From assembly GCA_046732465.1 (NCBI GenBank), contig JBKPND010000041.1, positions 1-42,157 of the forward strand: a DNA stretch of 42,157 nt, given 5' to 3'. Numbering within the stretch: position 1 is the stretch's first letter; the number at the start of each line of letters is the position of its first letter. The DNA comes from DASUPK01 sp046732465 (GTDB lineage: Bacteria > Actinomycetota > Thermoleophilia > Solirubrobacterales > 70-9). The notes beneath the pieces were generated by a model. That model saw only the letters and a program-made list of their open reading frames with translations. It was not told the origin of the DNA and searched no databases. The position numbers and the translations under genes were made by a program. Below, one piece after another: positions 23,912-30,103 of this stretch.

Positions 23912-25048
23912 ATGCCGAAGCGCCTCACCAAGCGCGGCGATCAGCGCACGCCGCTGACCGGGACCTACGATGTGATCGTCTGCGGGGCGAGCTTCGCGGG
24001 CCTGACCGTCGCCAGGCAGCTTTCGGGCTCAGATGCGCGGGTTCTGGTGCTCGACCGCTATGAGATCGGGGAGCGCCAGACCTCCGCCTGCGGCATCCCC
24101 ACGGAATGGCTCCGGGTCATGGGCCTCGAGGCGTCGGCAAGGCAGGAATTCGGCGAGCTGGTGGTCCACACGCCGCGGGGCACCTCGCGCTACGAGCTGC
24201 CCTGGACCTTCTCCACATTCGACTACCGGGAGCTCTGCGAGCTGCTCTGGGCGCAGTGCGACGCCGAGTTCGAGACCGCGAAGGTCAATGGCCGAAGCGG
24301 GGAGACGGTTCACACCGACCGCGGCGATGTCTCGGCGCCCCTGATCGTCGACGCGCTCGGGTGGCGGCGGATCCTGGCCTCCGACGGCGGCTATCAGCCG
24401 CCCGACGCGCCGCTCTCACGCGGCCTCGAGGTCCACCCCGACGGTGGCTCGGAGGACCTCGAGATCTGGATCGACCGCCGCTACGTGCCGGCCGGCTACG
24501 GCTGGAGCTTTCCCGCCCGCGACGAGCAGCGGATCGGCGTCGGCTCCTTCGATCCCCGCTTCCACGTCAAGGACACGACCAACCTGCTGGCGGAGGACCT
24601 CGAGCGACCGCAGGTCCGGTACCAGGGCAACTGGATTCCTCACAAGCTCCGGCCCGGCACCGAGGACGGGATCTTCTTCGTCGGCGACTCCGCCGGCCAC
24701 TGCCTGCCACTGACAGCGGAGGGCATCCGGACCGCCTTCTACTTCGGGATCAAGCTCGGCGACGAGCTGCGGGCGGTCGTCGAGGGACGCCAGGATCGCG
24801 AGGCCGCGCTGCGCACCTACGCGGAATTCGTCGACGGTCACGAGTTGAAGTTCCGGTGGATGCTGCGCGCCCAGCGCCTCCTCCCCAAGCTGCCCGCGCG
24901 GGTGCAGCGCGCGGTGATCCGCGCCTGCGGCCGCAAGCGCTTCGTCGACTGGGCGTTCGGCCACTACCTCCGCATTGCGCCGCCGGACTTCGCGGGACAG
25001 CCGCCGGAGCGCCGTGATGAGCGCGAGCCGGTCCCGGCCGCCGCCTAG
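23912..25048 (+). CDS. Geranylgeranyl-reductase-family FAD-dependent oxidoreductase
   Basis: 378 residues of the p-hydroxybenzoate-hydroxylase-like flavoprotein fold. FAD motifs are YDVIVCGASFAGLTVARQL (19-37), LVLDRYEIGE (about 46-55) and the second FAD motif FFVGDSAGHCLPLTAEGIRTAF (about 261-282, in two parts). The last matches geranylgeranyl reductases, which saturate isoprenoid chains of lipids and quinones. The start is the ATG at 23912; no Shine-Dalgarno, but TACCTT lies 8 nt upstream. An upstream in-frame start at 23834 would overlap rpsA and is rejected. A CGIP stretch at about 65-68 could sit near the flavin. Substrate is unknown; menaquinone or a membrane lipid is plausible. Confidence 0.85.
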   Translation: MPKRLTKRGDQRTPLTGTYDVIVCGASFAGLTVARQLSGSDARVLVLDRYEIGERQTSACGIPTEWLRVMGLEASARQEFGELVVHTPRGTSRYELPWTFSTFDYRELCELLWAQCDAEFETAKVNGRSGETVHTDRGDVSAPLIVDALGWRRILASDGGYQPPDAPLSRGLEVHPDGGSEDLEIWIDRRYVPAGYGWSFPARDEQRIGVGSFDPRFHVKDTTNLLAEDLERPQVRYQGNWIPHKLRPGTEDGIFFVGDSAGHCLPLTAEGIRTAFYFGIKLGDELRAVVEGRQDREAALRTYAEFVDGHELKFRWMLRAQRLLPKLPARVQRAVIRACGRKRFVDWAFGHYLRIAPPDFAGQPPERRDEREPVPAAA

Positions 25049-25069
25049 CGGATCCAAACAGGCGGGCCG

Positions 25070-25312
25070 TTAAAACCCGCGGCGCTCGCGTAGAGCGTTG
25101 ACGGAGCGCGCCGTCATGTGAGTCCCGCCGGCACCGAGCTCGTGCCGTACGACAAGGAAGCGCACCAGGAGGAGCAGAGCCAGGACACCGACGACGATCG
25201 TGGGCAAGACCACCTCGCTCGGTGACACACCGGCGAGCGCGGCGAAGAAGACGAACATCACCACCAGCCCGAGGCAGATGACTGAGAGCGGTCCGAGCAT
25301 TCTGCTCAACAT
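25070..25312 (-). CDS. Small two-helix membrane protein
   Basis: 80 residues, family not recognised. Two hydrophobic helices (about 7-28 and 34-56), then a basic C-terminus (RSVNALRERRGF) that should lie in the cytoplasm. The start is ATG with an excellent AGGAGGTG 5 nt upstream. That Shine-Dalgarno lies in the loop of a 6-bp hairpin (25314-25330). It is on the same strand as the DMT-type gene upstream, but a hairpin terminator separates them. Confidence 0.75.
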   Translation of the reverse strand: MLSRMLGPLSVICLGLVVMFVFFAALAGVSPSEVVLPTIVVGVLALLLLVRFLVVRHELGAGGTHMTARSVNALRERRGF

Positions 25313-25313
25313 C

Positions 25314-25330
25314 GGTCACCTCCTGTGACC
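25314..25330 (-). promoter_or_regulatory. Hairpin presenting the Shine-Dalgarno in its loop
   Basis: On the minus strand GGTCAC-AGGAG-GTGACC: a perfect 6-bp inverted repeat whose 5-nt loop is the Shine-Dalgarno of the small membrane protein, ending one base before its ATG. It could be an RNA control element or a DNA operator. Confidence 0.45.
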
Positions 25331-25352
25331 TGGGATGTGCCACCCCGAACTT

Positions 25353-25370
25353 AGCGCCGTGGACGGCGCT
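25353..25370 (-). terminator. Hairpin after the DMT-type transporter
   Basis: AGCGCCGT-GG-ACGGCGCT, an 8-bp inverted repeat 23 nt after the DMT-gene stop. No T-run. It would separate that gene from the small membrane protein. Confidence 0.5.
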
Positions 25371-25393
25371 CCGCCATCGCCGGTACTTCGTAA

Positions 25394-25831
25394 TCAGCGG
25401 ACGACCAGGTAGGTGCCGGCGAGGAGGAGGCCGACACCGGCGACCCGGCTGGCCGTCAACGGCTCCTGATCCAGGCCGAGGAACCCGATCCGGTCGAGGA
25501 TCACCGAGGTGGTGAGCTGGCCGGTGACCGTCGCGGCCGCGACGGCCCCCGCCCCGATCTGGCTGACCAGCACCAGCGCCGAGAAGACGTAGGCGGCGCC
25601 GAGGGCCCCGCCGAGCAGGTAGTACCCCTGGACGTGGGTCACGTCGGAGAGCCCGCCGGCCTTGCCGCTGACCAGCACGATCGCCGCAAGCAGCGCCGTG
25701 CCCACCGCGAAGGAGATCGTCGCCGCGGCGAAGCTGCCAGTCGACTTGCCCAGGCCGGCGTTGATCGGCGCCTGCAGCGCGATGCAGCCGCCGACGACGG
25801 CCATGATCAGGACGGCGAAGCCGCGATCCAT
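25394..25831 (-). CDS. DMT-superfamily transporter (YdcZ/DUF606 type)
   Basis: 145 residues with about five hydrophobic helices, the usual length of this half-size drug/metabolite transporter family, which works as a dimer. Family features are the opening LIMAVVGGCIALQAPINAGLG (in two parts, about 8-28), SFAVGTALLA (about 40-49), the GALGAAYVFSALVLVSQIGAG centre and the closing VAGVGLLLAGTYLVVR helix. Start ATG at 25831. It faces the sigma-factor gene across about 140 bp. Substrate unknown. Confidence 0.85.
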   Translation of the reverse strand: MDRGFAVLIMAVVGGCIALQAPINAGLGKSTGSFAAATISFAVGTALLAAIVLVSGKAGGLSDVTHVQGYYLLGGALGAAYVFSALVLVSQIGAGAVAAATVTGQLTTSVILDRIGFLGLDQEPLTASRVAGVGLLLAGTYLVVR

Positions 25832-25971
25832 CGCGCGTGATCTTGCCTGATCGGGCCTGTCGGGGCTCGTCTCGGCTCAAAGGGCGTGATCTTCGAGCCG
25901 ATTCCGAGTTCAAGCTTCTGAATCCACGCCCCCCGGAGGCTCGTAGAACAAGTGGAGGAGTGGCACCGACT

Positions 25972-27111
25972 GTGAAGAACGGCCGCCTGACCACCCGCTT
26001 CCTCGGGGGCCCGGCCCTGCGCTTTCAGCCCGACGGGCGGCTCGTCTCCCTGGTTCGGCACGGCTACGAGTCCGCTTTCGAGGAGATCTTTCGCCGCTAC
26101 GGCGCAGCGCTCCGCAGCTACGCCGCGTCGATCGTCACCGCCCAGAGGGCCGACGACGTCACGCAGGAGGCGTTCACCAAGGCCTACCTCGCGTTGCGCG
26201 GCTCGGACAAGGAGATTCAGCTCCGTCCCTGGCTCTACCGGATCGTCCGCAACACGGCGCTGACCAACATCCGCGACGAGCCGAAGGCCGGGCTCGAGCT
26301 CGACGAGAGCCACGCCGCGGGGATGTCCCCGGAGGAGGTGGCCGAGCAGCGCGAGGAGGTCAAGCGCCTGATGGCCGGGCTCCGCGAACTCCCGGAGCCG
26401 CAGCGCGCTGCGATCGTGATGCGGGAGCTCGAGGGCCTCAGCCACGAGCAGATCGCGGCCTCGCTGGGGGTCAGCGGCGGCGCGGTGAGGCAGTCGATCT
26501 ACCGTGCACGCCGCGCGCTCCGGGAGGGCTTGGGGGTGCTCGTGCCGATGCCCGTACTTCGCTGGCTGCTGGAGGAGGGATTCAACCAGGGCGCGACCGC
26601 CGCGGCGGCCGGCGGTGGAGCGGGGATCGCGGTCAAGACCGGGGTCGCTGCCCTGCTCGCCGCCGGCACCGTGACCACGGGCGCGGTCCTCAAGGAGGAG
26701 TTCGAGAAGACACCTGACGCGGACGCGAAGACCTCCAGGGCGACTCCGGCGCCGCGAGGCAGCGACCGGTCGGTTGCTCGGATCGCCCAGCTCGGCGGGT
26801 CCGCGAGCTCGGTTCGGGAATCGGGCGACGACTCGGGGCGCCACCGAGGGCCCGGCCGGGGCTCGGACGACGGATCGTCCGACAACCGGGGCCCGAGCGG
26901 ACACTCGGGACCCGGATCCGGCGCGGACGATGGGTCCGGGGCCTCCAACTCGGGCCCGGGATCAAGCGGCTCGGGCAGCGACGGCTCCGGTTCGAGCGGC
27001 CCCGGGTCCGGCGGTTCTACTTCCAGCGGTTCGGGGTCGAGCGGCTCCGGCTTGAGTGGGTCCGGATCGGGCGGGTCCGGCTCCGATGATCCGATCGAAC
27101 TGGACGACTAG
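25972..27111 (+). CDS. ECF-type sigma factor with membrane segment and Ser/Gly tail
   Basis: 379 residues. Sigma region 2 spans about 30-102 (AFEEIFRRYGAALRSYA, then DDVTQEAFTKAYLAL and PWLYRIVRNTALTNI). Region 4 spans about 133-187 (LPEPQRAAIVMRELEGLSHEQ, in two parts, then IAASLGVSGGAVRQSIYRARR). After this come a hydrophobic Ala/Gly stretch (205-240), which may be a membrane helix, and about 140 residues rich in Ser, Gly and Asp. Ordinary ECF factors end near residue 190. The start is GTG; GTG at 25960 is nearly as good, with GGAGGAG at 25954-25960. It is the first gene of a plus-strand cassette. No separate anti-sigma gene is adjacent, so the tail may do that job; that is inference. Confidence 0.85.
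   Translation: MKNGRLTTRFLGGPALRFQPDGRLVSLVRHGYESAFEEIFRRYGAALRSYAASIVTAQRADDVTQEAFTKAYLALRGSDKEIQLRPWLYRIVRNTALTNIRDEPKAGLELDESHAAGMSPEEVAEQREEVKRLMAGLRELPEPQRAAIVMRELEGLSHEQIAASLGVSGGAVRQSIYRARRALREGLGVLVPMPVLRWLLEEGFNQGATAAAAGGGAGIAVKTGVAALLAAGTVTTGAVLKEEFEKTPDADAKTSRATPAPRGSDRSVARIAQLGGSASSVRESGDDSGRHRGPGRGSDDGSSDNRGPSGHSGPGSGADDGSGASNSGPGSSGSGSDGSGSSGPGSGGSTSSGSGSSGSGLSGSGSGGSGSDDPIELDD
26871..27090 (+). repeat. Low-complexity Ser/Gly-coding region
   Basis: Degenerate GGCTCC/GGGTCC-type codon repeats encode the Ser-Gly-Asp tail of the sigma factor. Units are irregular, so this is compositional bias more than a clean tandem array. Confidence 0.6.
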
Positions 27112-27190
27112 AACCCCTGGCCAAGCCGGGGATTCCGCTCGCTCGCCGAGTGATCTTCGCGGCCCGTTCGAGTTGGGGGACTCGTACGGA

Positions 27191-27214
27191 TGGTTCGAGC
27201 ACGTGCTCGAACCA
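27191..27214. promoter_or_regulatory. 24-bp perfect palindrome before the small-protein gene
   Basis: TGGTTCGAGCAC followed directly by its exact complement, 26 nt before the ATG of the 52-aa protein and 79 nt after the sigma-factor stop. It could be an operator or fold as an RNA hairpin (attenuator or terminator). No T-run follows. Confidence 0.6.
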
Positions 27215-27240
27215 ATGCGAACGCAGAGAGGAGTCCACAG

Positions 27241-27399
27241 ATGGCACATCGCAAGAGGCGGCGTCGCCGGCGTCGCGGCAAGATCTCGGACTCGACGCCC
27301 GCGCAGCCGGGCACGAGCGCGGGCGGGACCAGCAGCAACAGCGTCACGGATTCCAGCGCCAGCGGGTCCAACTCCGGTAGCGGCGGAGGCGACGACTGA
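27241..27399 (+). CDS. 52-residue Arg-rich / Ser-Gly-rich small protein
   Basis: The N-terminus is MAHRKRRRRRRRGK. The rest is Ser/Gly/Thr/Asn-rich and ends GSGGGDD. I do not recognise it. A GAGAGGAG Shine-Dalgarno (27227-27234) lies 6 nt before the ATG, which supports a real gene. The acidic Ser/Gly end resembles the tail of the sigma factor just upstream. Its TGA overlaps the CTG that begins the ABC exporter frame, so translation is coupled. It could be an exported peptide, a nucleic-acid-binding protein, or a short product whose main role is to drive translation of the next gene. Confidence 0.65.
   Translation: MAHRKRRRRRRRGKISDSTPAQPGTSAGGTSSNSVTDSSASGSNSGSGGGDD
27385..27398 (+). promoter_or_regulatory. 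Shine-Dalgarno and CTG start of the ABC exporter
   Basis: GGAGG at 27385-27389, 6 nt, then CTG at 27396-27398. The CTG overlaps the TGA stop of the small protein as CTGA, the same 4-nt geometry as the ATGA, GTGA and TTGA junctions elsewhere in the window. No ATG, GTG or TTG exists in the frame between the TAG at 27378 and residue 62. Confidence 0.7.
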
Positions 27400-29249
27400 G
27401 AGCTCGGCTCCGCTCGCTGTTCTCGACGCCGGCGGAGGGCGAGGCGCTGGTCAGCGCCTCGCCCACCGTTCCGGTTCGCGAGATCTTCAAGCGGTTCTGG
27501 CCGTATGCGCGGCCGTACCGCAAGTGGCTGGCGCTCAGCCTGCTGCTGATCGCCCTGGTCCCGCTGATCGACGCCGCGATGATCTGGATGTTCAAGATCG
27601 TCGTCGACCAGGTGCTGGTCCCGCAGGACTTCGGACCCCTCGCTTGGATCGCGGCGGCCTACGTCGGCCTGACAGTGGTCGGCGGCGTGCTCGGCTTCTT
27701 CGATGACTTCCTGGCCAATTGGATCGGCGAGCGCTTCCTGCTCGACCTCCGCACCAGGTTCTTCGCGCACCTGCAGGGCCTGTCGCTCGACTTCTTCGAT
27801 TGCCGCCGGCTCGGCGACCTGATCTCTCGCCTCACCGGCGACATCGCCTCGATCGAGGCGTTCGTCCTCTCCGGCGTCACCGACGCGATCTCGTACCTGC
27901 TCCGGATCGTCTTCTTCTCGGCCGCGCTCTTCTACCTGCAGTGGGACCTCGCCCTGGTCTCGCTGCTCGTCGCGCCGCTGTTCTGGCTGGCCGCGAAGCG
28001 CTTCTCCCGCCTGATCAAGGTCGCCTCGCGCGAGAAGCGGCGGCGGAGCGGCTCGATCAGCGCGGTGGCGGAGGAGAGCCTCTCCAACGCGGCGCTTGTC
28101 CAGGCCTATGGCCAGGAGGAGGCGGAGGTCGAGCGGTTTCACCGCGAGAACCTTGGGAGCTACCACGCCGAGATGGCGTCGGTCCGGCTGAAAGCGCTGT
28201 ACTCGCCGTTGGTCGACCTGATCGAGCTGAGCGGCGCTCTGCTCGTGATCGGCCTTGGGACCTGGGAGCTCTCCCAGGGGCATCTGACCCTCGGGGGGCT
28301 GCTCGTCTTCATGACGTTCCTGACGCAGCTCTACAGCCCGGTCCGCGGAATGAGCCGTCTGGTGAACCGGATCCACGCGGCTTCGGCGGCCGCGGAACGG
28401 ATCATCGAGATGCTCGACCAGGAGCCGTCGGTGGCCGAGTCTCCCGGTGCCGTCGAGCTCGGGCGGGCTGAGGGCAGGCTCGAGCTTGACCACGTGACCT
28501 TCCGCTACCCGGAGACCGGCAGGAACGCCGTGTCGGGCGTCTCGCTGGCGGTCGAGCCCGGCGAGGTGCTGGCCCTGGTCGGTCCGAGCGGCGCGGGGAA
28601 GTCGACGCTGGCGAAGCTGCTGCTCCGCTTCTACGACCCGCACTTCGGCCGGATCCGGCTGGACGGTGAGGACCTGCGCGGACTGACCCTGAGCTCGGTG
28701 CGGGACAACGTCGCGCTGCTGCTTCAGGAGACCCTGGTCTTCGACGGGACGATCTACGAGAACATCGGCTACGGCCGGCGGGACGCCACGCGGGAGCAGG
28801 TCGAGGCGGCCGCGGTCGCGGCGGACGCGCACGACTTCATCTCCGCGCTCCCGGATGGATACGCGACCGAGATCGGGCAGAAGGGCAGGCGGCTTTCCGG
28901 CGGGCAGCGGCAGCGGATCGCGATCGCGCGAGCGATGGTCCGGGACGCGCCCGTTCTGATCCTCGACGAGCCGACCACCGGAGTCGACGCGGAGTCGGGC
29001 AGCAGGATCATGGGGCCGCTGCGCCGACTGATGGGCGGCCGCACCACGATCGTGATCTCGCACAACCTGGTCACGGTGCGCGACGCCGACCGGATCGCGG
29101 TGCTGGAGGGCGGCCGGATCGTGGCGGCCGGGACACACGAGGAGCTTCTGCTCCAGGGCGGCACCTACGAGCGGCTCTATCGGCTGCACCACTTCGGCGC
29201 ACAGGACTTCGCGCCGCCGGCTGACGCCGGAGTACCCGTCGCCCGATGA
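27396..29249 (+). CDS. ABC-type exporter, fused membrane and ATPase domains
   Basis: 617 residues if read from CTG 27396. The first ATG (27579) would remove the N-terminal part of the membrane domain. Six membrane helices at about 45-340 (WLALSLLLIALVPLIDAAMI is the first). ATPase domain: Walker A GPSGAGKST (396-404), Q-loop LLLQET, signature LSGGQRQR (500-507), Walker B VLILDEPTTGVD (520-531), H-loop ISHN. This is a half-size type IV exporter that should homodimerise (MsbA/BmrA-like); no C39 peptidase domain. It is coupled upstream to the 52-aa protein and downstream to the kinase (ATGA). Substrate unknown. Confidence 0.92.
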   Translation: MRARLRSLFSTPAEGEALVSASPTVPVREIFKRFWPYARPYRKWLALSLLLIALVPLIDAAMIWMFKIVVDQVLVPQDFGPLAWIAAAYVGLTVVGGVLGFFDDFLANWIGERFLLDLRTRFFAHLQGLSLDFFDCRRLGDLISRLTGDIASIEAFVLSGVTDAISYLLRIVFFSAALFYLQWDLALVSLLVAPLFWLAAKRFSRLIKVASREKRRRSGSISAVAEESLSNAALVQAYGQEEAEVERFHRENLGSYHAEMASVRLKALYSPLVDLIELSGALLVIGLGTWELSQGHLTLGGLLVFMTFLTQLYSPVRGMSRLVNRIHAASAAAERIIEMLDQEPSVAESPGAVELGRAEGRLELDHVTFRYPETGRNAVSGVSLAVEPGEVLALVGPSGAGKSTLAKLLLRFYDPHFGRIRLDGEDLRGLTLSSVRDNVALLLQETLVFDGTIYENIGYGRRDATREQVEAAAVAADAHDFISALPDGYATEIGQKGRRLSGGQRQRIAIARAMVRDAPVLILDEPTTGVDAESGSRIMGPLRRLMGGRTTIVISHNLVTVRDADRIAVLEGGRIVAAGTHEELLLQGGTYERLYRLHHFGAQDFAPPADAGVPVAR

Positions 29250-30067
29250 GCTCCTCGAACGGCTCCATCAACGGCCTGCTGCACGAGGGAGACGTGCTCG
29301 CCTCGGGCTATGAGGTGATCTCTCACCTGAGCCGGGGGCGTGCCCTGGACGTCTATGACGTCTGGAGCGACGAGCGCGACTGCCGGTGCATCGCCAAGGT
29401 CGCCCGGGGGGACAGACAGGAGCCGCGGGTGCGCCGGCGCCTGGTCCGCGAGGGCGAGCTGCTCCTGGAGCTGGCCCATCCGCACATCGTGCGGGCCTAC
29501 GAGCTCCGCCGGCGGCCGCGCACCCTGCTGATCCTCGAGACGCTGGGCGGCGAGACCGCCGAGCACATGATCCAGGCGAGCCCACGGCGTCTCGCGATCG
29601 CCGACGTCGCCCATCTGGGACTGCACCTCTGTTCGGCGATCGGCTACCTGCACGGACGCGGCTTCCTGCACCTCGACCTTAAGCCCTCGAACGTGATCGT
29701 CGAGAGCGGGCGGGCCCGGGTCATCGACCTGAGCCTGGCCCGGCGGCCGGGGCCGGTGCCCCGCGGGATGGGGTCTCCCCCGTACCTCTCAACCGAGCAG
29801 GCTTGCGGCGGCCGCGCCACCGCGGCGGCCGACGTCTGGGGGATCGGGGTCACGCTGTACGAGGCGGCGACCGGGGAGCGGCCGTTCCCTGATGCGAGGC
29901 CGAGGGTCTACCCCCAGCGGGATCGCAGGGCGCCATCGGTGGCGGACCGGAGGCGGGCACCCGCGGAGTTCACTCGGGTCGTCGATGGTTGCCTGTCCCC
30001 GGAGCCGTCCGAGCGGCCATCGGTGGCGGAACTCGCCGACGAGCTCGACGCGGTGATCGGAGGCTGA
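29246..30067 (+). CDS. Soluble Ser/Thr protein kinase (Hanks type, divergent)
   Basis: 273 residues, kinase domain only, with no membrane helix or sensor. Catalytic landmarks are K51 (CIAKVA), the C-helix Glu near 69, HLDLKPSN (142-149, D144 and N149) and metal-binding D161 (VIDLSLA). Differences from the usual family: the Gly-rich loop has only one Gly (LSRGRALDVYDVW), HRD is HLD (a non-RD kinase) and DFG is DLS. The activation-segment end is LSTEQA and the DVWGIGVTLYEAATG helix is normal, so it may still be active. Its ATG overlaps the ABC exporter stop. It probably phosphorylates a product of the same cassette; that is inference. Confidence 0.87.
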   Translation: MSSSNGSINGLLHEGDVLASGYEVISHLSRGRALDVYDVWSDERDCRCIAKVARGDRQEPRVRRRLVREGELLLELAHPHIVRAYELRRRPRTLLILETLGGETAEHMIQASPRRLAIADVAHLGLHLCSAIGYLHGRGFLHLDLKPSNVIVESGRARVIDLSLARRPGPVPRGMGSPPYLSTEQACGGRATAAADVWGIGVTLYEAATGERPFPDARPRVYPQRDRRAPSVADRRRAPAEFTRVVDGCLSPEPSERPSVAELADELDAVIGG

Positions 30068-30103
30068 CCGCCGCCAGCCATTCCGTCGCGGCGGGGTGCC
30101 CGC

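Noticed and set aside
25062..25080. Terminator after the geranylgeranyl-reductase-like gene
   Set aside because: Only a 5-bp stem with a 9-nt loop, partly inside the convergent gene; too weak.
27191..27214. LexA/SOS box
   Set aside because: The palindrome has GTTC...GAAC polarity, the reverse of the actinobacterial GAAC...GTTC box.
27108..29192. 694-codon minus-strand open frame opposite the ABC exporter
   Set aside because: Shadow of a GC-rich gene: Arg/Asp/Gln-rich with no domain pattern, while the plus frame has every ABC motif.
30068..30103. Bidirectional terminator between the kinase and polA
   Set aside because: CCGCC/GGCGG can pair but the loop is long and other pairings compete; not supported.
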